DNA of 12,075 nucleotides from Oscillospiraceae bacterium. GTDB lineage: Bacteria; Bacillota_A; Clostridia; Oscillospirales; Oscillospiraceae. The notes beneath the pieces are model-generated. The model searched no databases. It saw nothing but the letters and a program-made list of their open reading frames with translations, and had not been told where the DNA came from. The stretch's first letter is position 1; each line of letters opens with the position of its first letter. Where the stretch lies: the NCBI GenBank assembly GCA_017550765.1, contig JAFZOC010000077.1, positions 1 to 12,075 of the forward strand, read 5' to 3'. Below are positions 8,029-12,075 of this stretch, piece after piece. A program made the position numbers and the translations under genes.

Positions 8029-8634
8029 TCATTCCTTCCCGATCATGGTGGCATAACGGTCGGCCAGTAGCCGAGAGATGGTGCAGAAGACCGCCGTCAG
8101 CAACAGGCCCCACAGCCCAGGCGCCAGGAATGCCTGAGACGGGACGCGCCCAGCGAGGACGCCATAATGGACAAGGCCCCAGAGGACCGCGCAGAGCGTC
8201 AGGCCCAGCGTGATCCACATGGAACACGCGGCAAAGCGATGACGGCTGGGGTACTGCCGCACGAAATACCAGTTCGCAAGGGACAGCAGAAAGCCCGTCG
8301 CCGGGATCACCAGGATAAATGCCCAGCGTCCGTTCACGACGCCCTCCGGCGTGGCGGCCTCCAAGGTAACACCGATCGTCACCAGGATGAAGGCCGCGAA
8401 CAGCTGGACCGACTGTAGGATCGACGCCTGAAAGGTCCGGATCTTCCCCAGCGCATCCGGCGCGACCGGCGCCGGTCCGATCGGCTCAGCCCCAGGCGTC
8501 TGCCGCATTACGTCAAGGATCTCGCGGCATGCCGCGCAGGAGCGCAGATGCTCCTCCACAGCCGCCCTGCTCTCCTCGCTGCAGCAGCCGTCGATATACA
8601 GCGGCAGCAGATCTCTCGCGATCTCACACTTCAT
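8029..8634 (-). CDS. Anti-sigma factor, zinc-finger (HC2) N-terminus with about four membrane helices
   Basis: Holds the partner ECF sigma factor inactive at the membrane until an envelope signal arrives. The cytoplasmic N-terminus is a zinc-binding anti-sigma domain: C3 in MKCEIARDLLPLYIDG, then H29, C33 and C36 in the HxxxCxxC motif. Hydrophobic helices follow at about 76-93, 104-125, 136-160 and 168-190, which is more than the single helix of textbook anti-sigma factors such as RsiW. Its start overlaps the 3' end of the sigma gene by 11 bases (8624-8634), which implies translational coupling and equal amounts of both proteins; an AAAGGA site lies 9 bases upstream. The 201-residue protein has almost no extracytoplasmic domain, so signal sensing may be by the helices or by the third gene of the operon (inference). 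Confidence 0.9.
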   Translation of the reverse strand: MKCEIARDLLPLYIDGCCSEESRAAVEEHLRSCAACREILDVMRQTPGAEPIGPAPVAPDALGKIRTFQASILQSVQLFAAFILVTIGVTLEAATPEGVVNGRWAFILVIPATGFLLSLANWYFVRQYPSRHRFAACSMWITLGLTLCAVLWGLVHYGVLAGRVPSQAFLAPGLWGLLLTAVFCTISRLLADRYATMIGKE

Positions 8635-9112
8635 CTTCTCTCATCCTTTCCGAAAGTTTTTGTCTGGCCCGGTAGAAAGTGACACGGGCCCAACTCTCGC
8701 TCTTCCCAAAGAGTCGGCTGATCTCCTTCAGCGAGACGCCGCCAAACACGGAGAGCCGCATGACTTCCCTGTATGGCTCCTCCAGCGCGTGAAGGCATCG
8801 GAGAGCCTTTCGGGATCCTTCATCTCGCAGGATGATCTCCTCAGGGCCGTTCGGGTCGACCAGCGTGTCGGGATCTATCAGATCTGCGCGTCGCTTCTGC
8901 TCGTTGCTCCAGGCGAGATAGCAGTTCTTCCCGATCTTGCAGAGCCATGCCCTTGCGCTGGTCTTGTCGCGCAGGGCGCTCCAGTTCATATAGGCCCGGT
9001 AGAAGGTCTCCTGGGTCAGTTCCTCGGCAAGGGTCCAGTCCCGCGCGATGCTGAGCAGGTATTTGAAGATGTTGTCGCGCTCGCGGCGGAAGCACTCCTC
9101 GAACTCCGTCAC
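8624..9112 (-). CDS. ECF-type RNA polymerase sigma factor
   Basis: A 162-residue group 4 (extracytoplasmic function) sigma factor that redirects RNA polymerase to a small regulon. Region 2 is visible as AEELTQETFYRAY (29-41) followed by RAWLCKIGKNCYL (54-66). Region 4 spans about 109-153, with EEPYREVM, a helix-turn-helix around SLKEISRLFGKSESWARV, and the closing FYRARQKL. Regions 1.1 and 3 are absent, as expected for the class. The ATG at 9112 follows a moderate AAAGGCGG ribosome site. It is the first gene of a three-gene leftward operon with its anti-sigma factor and a membrane protein. The regulon cannot be read from this window apart from a possible self-promoter upstream. Confidence 0.95.
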   Translation of the reverse strand: MTEFEECFRRERDNIFKYLLSIARDWTLAEELTQETFYRAYMNWSALRDKTSARAWLCKIGKNCYLAWSNEQKRRADLIDPDTLVDPNGPEEIILRDEGSRKALRCLHALEEPYREVMRLSVFGGVSLKEISRLFGKSESWARVTFYRARQKLSERMREDEV

Positions 9113-9136
9113 ATTCTCACCGCCTTTCGACTAAAA

Positions 9137-9162
9137 GATGAGAAAAGAGTCAAAACGTTACA
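9137..9162 (-). promoter_or_regulatory. Possible ECF-type promoter of the sigma operon
   Basis: On the - strand TGTAAC (9162-9157) is followed after 16 bases by CATC (9140-9137), about 25 bases before the sigma ATG. TGTAAC resembles the AAC-containing -35 elements of ECF promoters such as those of the B. subtilis SigX/SigW group, where positive autoregulation is common. The -10 match is loose. A TTGACT overlapping this stretch has no acceptable -10 at 17 bases, so a sigma-A reading is less convincing. Confidence 0.4.
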
Positions 9163-9163
9163 G

Positions 9164-9181
9164 GGATCTTTGAAAAGATCC
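9164..9181. repeat. Short inverted repeat upstream of the ECF promoter candidate
   Basis: GGATCTT (9164-9170) and AAGATCC (9175-9181) form a 7-base-pair dyad around TGAA. It lies between the degV terminator and the candidate -35 of the sigma operon. It could be an operator or a small hairpin; no regulator is implicated. Confidence 0.4.
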
Positions 9182-9187
9182 GGACAT

Positions 9188-9223
9188 AAAAGGAGCGGGG
9201 CGGTCCATGCAGCCGCCCCGCTC
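9188..9223 (-). terminator. Intrinsic terminator of degV
   Basis: An 11-base-pair GC-rich stem (9193-9203 with 9213-9223) around a 9-base loop is followed on the - strand by CCTTTTAT, with TTTT at 9191-9188. It starts 13 bases after the degV stop codon and separates degV from the sigma operon transcribed in the same direction. Confidence 0.85.
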
Positions 9224-9236
9224 AGATCATATGACA

Positions 9237-10088
9237 TTATTCCTCGATGAACAGCACGCCCAGGGTCTTGGGACCGCAGTGGGTGGAGACGGTGCAGCCG
9301 GCCATGGTGTGGTGGACTTCCCGGCAGCCGGAGAGTTCCAGCGCGAGCTTGCACATACGCTCCACCACCTCCGGCGCGATCTCGCCGGACTCGGTGATGA
9401 AGATATGGCCCGGGCGGACCATTTTCCCTTCCAGGCGCTCACGGATATACTGCTCATAGACTCTTTCGATGTTGCCCCGGTATTTCTTGTAGACGCCGAG
9501 CTTTCCGTCGCTCATCTCCAGGCCCGGCTTCAGCTTCAGGAGGTTCGCACCGAGCGCAGCGACGCCGGAACAGCGTCCGCCCTTCCACATGAACTCCAGG
9601 GTGTCCAGCACGAAGCTGGTAGAGACCTTCCCCGTCAGGCTCTCCAGATGTTCCGCGATCTCTTTCGCGCCCATGCCTCTGTCGTGGCACTCGGCGCCCT
9701 CGATGGCCAAAAGGCCGACGCCGGTGGAGAGCATGCGGCTGTCGACCACATAGACCCCTTCCAGTTCCGCGGCTGCCAGACGCGCAGCATTGAAGGTATT
9801 GGAGAGCTCCGCGCTGATATCCAGATGGACGATATCATAGCCCTGCTGCACCAGCGGCGTGAAGAAGTCCAGGAACTCCTGGACGCCAGGCGCGGAGGTC
9901 TTGGGCAGGATCCCGTCCTTGTGATAGCGGGCATACATGTCCAGCGGCGTGAAGCTGCTCCCGTCGTCCATGAAATGGTCCTCTCCCAGGGTGATCATGA
10001 GCGGGATGATACGGATATCGAAGCGTTCTTTGAGTTCCGCGGACAGATCTACCGTGCTGTCCGCGGTGATGATGACAGGTCTGGCCAT
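9237..10088 (-). CDS. degV: DegV family fatty-acid-binding protein
   Basis: DegV (FakB-like) proteins bind a fatty acid, and some present it to the FakA kinase for entry into phospholipid synthesis. The 283-residue length is normal. Motifs seen are ITADSTVDL near the N-terminus, TSAPGVQEF, a DISAELSNTFNAA segment, VVDSRMLSTG with the conserved Ser region, and the basic WKGGRCSG followed by LKLKPGLEM. The frame is open to an ATG at 10133, but that codon overlaps the -10 box of its promoter, so it would not be transcribed. The ATG at 10088 gives the family-typical start (MARPVIITADS), with AAGGAG 11 bases upstream, slightly long. It has its own promoter and terminator. No fakA gene is in the window, so which pathway it serves is unknown. 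Confidence 0.93.
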   Translation of the reverse strand: MARPVIITADSTVDLSAELKERFDIRIIPLMITLGEDHFMDDGSSFTPLDMYARYHKDGILPKTSAPGVQEFLDFFTPLVQQGYDIVHLDISAELSNTFNAARLAAAELEGVYVVDSRMLSTGVGLLAIEGAECHDRGMGAKEIAEHLESLTGKVSTSFVLDTLEFMWKGGRCSGVAALGANLLKLKPGLEMSDGKLGVYKKYRGNIERVYEQYIRERLEGKMVRPGHIFITESGEIAPEVVERMCKLALELSGCREVHHTMAGCTVSTHCGPKTLGVLFIEE

Positions 10089-10131
10089 ATCGTGTCTTTC
10101 TCCTTGCTGCGTGTTCGTGCGTTTTGAATGC

Positions 10132-10160
10132 ATTATAACAAAGAGCGATGCGCTTGTCTA
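10132..10160 (-). promoter_or_regulatory. Sigma-A-like promoter of degV
   Basis: On the - strand TAGACA (10160-10155) and a perfect TATAAT (10137-10132) are separated by 17 bases. Transcription should start near 10125, giving a leader of about 37 bases before the ATG at 10088. This placement excludes the upstream in-frame ATG at 10133. Confidence 0.8.
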
Positions 10161-10202
10161 TGCTATTCTTGTAAAAAACGCCGTTCTTCTCCCACGCCCC
10201 TC

Positions 10203-10231
10203 TTGCATTTTTCGAGTGATCGTTCCATAAT
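10203..10231 (+). promoter_or_regulatory. Sigma-A-like promoter of the phosphofructokinase gene
   Basis: TTGCAT (10203-10208) and CATAAT (10226-10231) are 17 bases apart, each close to the consensus. The start of transcription would be near 10238, leaving about 29 bases of leader that contain the ribosome site at 10251-10258. It is divergent from the degV promoter 42 bases away. Confidence 0.6.
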
Positions 10232-10250
10232 AGCTATTGTCAATTACGAC

Positions 10251-10258
10251 AAAGGAGG
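10251..10258 (+). promoter_or_regulatory. Ribosome binding site fixing a TTG start for phosphofructokinase
   Basis: AAAGGAGG is a near-perfect Shine-Dalgarno. It lies 8 bases before TTG at 10267 but 17 bases before the first ATG at 10276, and downstream of the TTG at 10237. Spacing therefore selects 10267. Confidence 0.75.
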
Positions 10259-10266
10259 CGGAACTT

Positions 10267-11352
10267 TTGAAGAGAATGACCCGTGTCGCACGGATCACCA
10301 GCGGCGGCGATTGCCAGGGCCTGAACGCCGCCATTCGCGGCGTCGGCAAAGCCCTCTTCGAGCGGATCCCCAATGTGGAGATCTACGGCATGTACGACGG
10401 ATATCGCGGTCTGATCGAATGCGACTACAAATTCATGGAGCCCAAGGACTTTTCCGGCATCCTGACCCGCGGCGGCACGATCCTCGGCACATCCAGACAG
10501 CGCTACATCCCCGGCAAAGACATCATCGACGGCGACGGCAACAGTCTGCTGCCCGACATGATGAGCACCTACAACCGCCTGAATCTGGACTGTCTGGTGA
10601 TCATGGGCGGCAACGGCACCCAGAAGAGCGCCAAGCTCCTCGCGGACTACGGCATGAACGTGGTCACGCTGCCCAAGACCATCGACAACGACATCTTCGG
10701 CACCGACACGACCTTCGGATTCCAGAGCGCTGTGGATATCGCCACCAACGTGATCGACTATCTGCACAGCACCGCCTGCTCTCACGGCCGCGTGTTCGTG
10801 GTAGAGCTCATGGGGCGGGACGCCGGTTGGCTGACCCTGGCAGCAGGCATCTCCTCCGGTGCCGACGCGATCTTGATCCCCGAGATCCCCTATGACATCG
10901 AGAAGGTCGCCGATCTCGTCCGCGCGCGCAAAAAGAGCGGCCATGGCTTCTCGATCGTCGCCTGTGCGGAAGGCGCGGTCTCCAAGGGCGATAAGATCCT
11001 CACCGAGGAGGAGGCCCGCAAGAAGAAAGAGGCCAGCAAATACCCCACCGTCTCCTATGCCATCGCTGCGGAGATCGAGCGCATCACCGGCGCGGACACC
11101 CGCGTGACGGTCCCGGGACACTATCAGCGCGGCGGTCCCCCCTGCCCCTACGATCGGCTCCTGGCCACCCAGTTCGGCACGGCCGCAGCGGACCTTATCG
11201 TGAACAAGCAGTATGGGCGCATGGTCGCCATCCAGGGCGGGCAGATCACCTCCATCCCCCTGGATGAAGCTGCCAGCAAGACCAAGTTCCTGCCGGTGGA
11301 CCATCCCATCATCCAGGTCGCCCGAGATATCGGCATCTGCATGGGCGACTGA
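10267..11352 (+). CDS. pfkA: 6-phosphofructokinase, clostridial group III type
   Basis: Phosphorylates fructose 6-phosphate to the 1,6-bisphosphate, the committed step of glycolysis. Starting at TTG 10267 it has 361 residues, longer than the 320 of E. coli PfkA and usual for the group III family. Motifs are TSGGDCQGLNAA (11-22), MGGNGT (N116-G117), PKTIDND (136-142), MGRDAGW (from M182) and PGHYQRGG. In E. coli numbering the positions that sort phosphoryl donors read Gly at 104 and Lys at 124. ATP enzymes usually have Gly/Gly and PPi enzymes Asp/Lys, so the donor (ATP or PPi) is not settled. The usual Asp 103 of GGDG is Asn here, as I recall for clostridial relatives. The gene stands alone with its own promoter; an imperfect terminator follows. 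Function is confident, donor open. Confidence 0.93.
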   Translation: MKRMTRVARITSGGDCQGLNAAIRGVGKALFERIPNVEIYGMYDGYRGLIECDYKFMEPKDFSGILTRGGTILGTSRQRYIPGKDIIDGDGNSLLPDMMSTYNRLNLDCLVIMGGNGTQKSAKLLADYGMNVVTLPKTIDNDIFGTDTTFGFQSAVDIATNVIDYLHSTACSHGRVFVVELMGRDAGWLTLAAGISSGADAILIPEIPYDIEKVADLVRARKKSGHGFSIVACAEGAVSKGDKILTEEEARKKKEASKYPTVSYAIAAEIERITGADTRVTVPGHYQRGGPPCPYDRLLATQFGTAAADLIVNKQYGRMVAIQGGQITSIPLDEAASKTKFLPVDHPIIQVARDIGICMGD

Positions 11353-11382
11353 GGCCTGACGCAGCGCGGAACGTCTCGCCCC

Positions 11383-11425
11383 AACAGGGCCGGCGCGTCA
11401 GAACGTCGGCCCTGTTTGCGCAAAC
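11383..11425 (+). terminator. Imperfect terminator and palindrome after phosphofructokinase
   Basis: A perfect 10-base-pair stem (11383-11392 with 11407-11416) with a 14-base loop lies about 30 bases after the stop codon. Only TTT follows, and those bases belong to a second perfect palindrome, GTTTGCGCAAAC (11414-11425). A competing arm pair, TGACGC (11357-11362) and GCGTCA (11395-11400), also exists. It probably terminates transcription, but without a proper T-run. Confidence 0.5.
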
Positions 11426-11530
11426 GGTCCCTGATGATGATCGTCAGTTGTCATAGCGCCGCAAGACGTCTGCAGAACAGCTCTTGCTCAACGCAGGGGT
11501 ACGGACGCTGCGCCTGATACCCATAGCCAG

Positions 11531-11561
11531 GACCATCGTGTGGATGCTCGATGCGATGGTC
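11531..11561 (+). repeat. Inverted repeat in the leader of the 108-residue gene
   Basis: GACCATCG (11531-11538) and CGATGGTC (11554-11561) form a perfect 8-base-pair stem with a 15-base loop, ending 5 bases before the AAGGAGG ribosome site (11567-11573). It could shape translation or stability of the small gene's mRNA, or be an operator. The remaining spacer 11426-11530 holds no gene or convincing promoter that I can see. Confidence 0.5.
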
Positions 11562-11580
11562 GCTATAAGGAGGCTCCGAC

Positions 11581-11907
11581 ATGATCGATTCACGCGAAGT
11601 GGACAAAGTCCCCGACGAGGAATGGGAAGCGTTCAAAAAACGCGCAGCCAAGGACGAACTGTTCTATACCGGCCCCGGCGATCTGCTGGACACGCCGGAA
11701 GGACGGTCCAAGTTCTGCCGTCTGAACGTCAGCGGCGCGTTCAACAAGCCAGACCCTGCCTTTCCCGGCTATAAGATCTGGGTCTTCAACAACCAAGGCC
11801 AGGGCATGGTCGTCAAGAAGCGCAGCAAAGTCGATCCCGCGCTGATGGAGGACATCGAATACGACGCGGAAGGCCATGAGATCAGCCGCAGCTACGAACC
11901 GGCCTGA
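11581..11907 (+). CDS. Hypothetical soluble protein of 108 residues
   Basis: I do not recognise a family. The protein is charged, has a single Cys (in KFCRLN), no membrane helix and no signal peptide, so it is probably cytoplasmic. The N-terminal third is acidic and helical-looking (DKVPDEEWEAFKKRAAK). The middle has a GPGDLLDTPEGRSKF turn-rich stretch and an aromatic, beta-like YKIWVFNNQGQG segment; the C-terminus is acidic again. The gene is credible because AAGGAGG (11567-11573) sits 7 bases before the ATG and codon choice looks like that of the neighbours. It stands alone between phosphofructokinase, 228 bases upstream, and a terminator of a convergent transcript. No function is proposed. 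Confidence 0.75.
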   Translation: MIDSREVDKVPDEEWEAFKKRAAKDELFYTGPGDLLDTPEGRSKFCRLNVSGAFNKPDPAFPGYKIWVFNNQGQGMVVKKRSKVDPALMEDIEYDAEGHEISRSYEPA

Positions 11908-11994
11908 TCCAGATCCGGATCTCCCTTTTGCAGCGGGTGCATCCCTGTGCGCTCGTCCTCCGACCGCTCCGGCCCTTCCCTTTCCATCCCGACG

Positions 11995-12026
11995 AAAAAG
12001 AACGCCTGCCAAAATGGCAGGCGTTC
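11995..12026 (-). terminator. Intrinsic terminator for a leftward gene lying beyond the right edge
   Basis: A perfect 11-base-pair stem (12000-12010 with 12016-12026) with a 5-base loop is followed on the - strand by TTTTT (11999-11995). In the + direction no T-run follows, so it serves a leftward transcript coming from outside the window. The 108-residue gene to its left has only a weak palindrome, AGATCCGGATCT (11911-11922), and TTTT after its stop. Confidence 0.8.
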
Positions 12027-12055
12027 AAGGTGTCGACAAAGTGTCGACACCTTGA
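12025..12055. repeat. Perfect inverted repeat built from two TGTCGACA palindromes
   Basis: Arms 12025-12037 and 12043-12055 match perfectly over 13 bases around the loop AAAGT. Each arm contains its own 8-base palindrome TGTCGACA (12031-12038 and 12042-12049), with centres 11 bases apart, about one helical turn. It abuts the terminator at 12026. It may be a second hairpin of a tandem terminator, a protein-binding site, or the end of a leftward reading frame. Confidence 0.75.
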
Positions 12056-12075
12056 GAGGCAAAAATGGGAACTTC

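Noticed and set aside
8660..9250. A 196-codon + strand frame antisense to the sigma factor
   Set aside because: The sigma factor regions 2 and 4 are clear on the - strand; the + frame crosses the promoter and terminator region and is not protein-like.
9207..10127. A 306-codon + strand frame antisense to degV
   Set aside because: It begins inside the degV terminator and runs over its full coding region; degV has promoter, ribosome site and family motifs.
10089..10133. Upstream ATG of degV at 10133
   Set aside because: It overlaps the TATAAT of the promoter and would be outside the transcript; the family-typical start is at 10088.
10240..11304. A 354-codon - strand frame antisense to phosphofructokinase
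   Set aside because: The + strand has all enzyme motifs, a promoter and a ribosome site; the antisense product has no recognisable feature.
12025..12075. C-terminal end of a leftward gene at the right edge
   Set aside because: Only 16 codons lie inside the window, too few to support a coding call, though the adjacent leftward terminator makes such a gene plausible; noted as part of a finding instead.

Overview
The window looks like chromosomal DNA from a GC-rich Firmicute, most likely a clostridium of the Oscillospiraceae/Ruminococcaceae type. The evidence is strong AGGAGG-type ribosome binding sites in front of almost every gene, a recJ - relA/spoT (RSH) - dtd - metallo-beta-lactamase gene order that is common in Clostridia, a DegV protein, a clostridial-style phosphofructokinase, and sigma-A-like promoters. 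The taxonomic placement is inferred from gene content and style; no rRNA gene is present to confirm it.

Region 1 (1-7306, + strand) is one compact operon of six genes with gaps of 15-26 bases: the 3' part of recJ, a bifunctional (p)ppGpp synthetase/hydrolase, D-aminoacyl-tRNA deacylase, a glyoxalase II-like metallo-hydrolase, a sugar-phosphate nucleotidyltransferase-like protein and galE. It ends in a very strong intrinsic terminator. It combines DNA repair, stringent response and tRNA proofreading with nucleotide-sugar synthesis. The apt gene that often lies between recJ and relA in Firmicutes is absent here.

Region 2 (7388-9187, - strand) is a three-gene cell-envelope signalling operon: an ECF sigma factor, an overlapping zinc-finger (HC2) anti-sigma factor with about four membrane segments, and an unrecognised three-helix membrane protein with a predicted outside domain. 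A possible ECF-type promoter lies in front of the sigma gene, so the operon may activate itself. This is the most system-like unknown in the window.

Region 3 (9188-11352) holds degV (- strand) and an atypical phosphofructokinase (+ strand). They are transcribed divergently from a 178-base spacer in which both sigma-A-like promoters can be read. The phosphofructokinase start is best placed at a TTG codon.

Region 4 (11353-12075) is sparse: a structured spacer, one small unrecognised soluble protein (108 residues), and a right-hand edge with two adjacent perfect hairpins. One of these is an intrinsic terminator for a leftward transcript that enters from outside the window.

Nothing seen amounts to a clearly new defence, mobile or catalytic system. 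No tRNA, rRNA, CRISPR array, transposon or phage gene was recognised. The best leads are the sigma/anti-sigma/membrane protein operon, the orphan 108-residue protein with its hairpin leader, and the tandem palindromes at the right edge.
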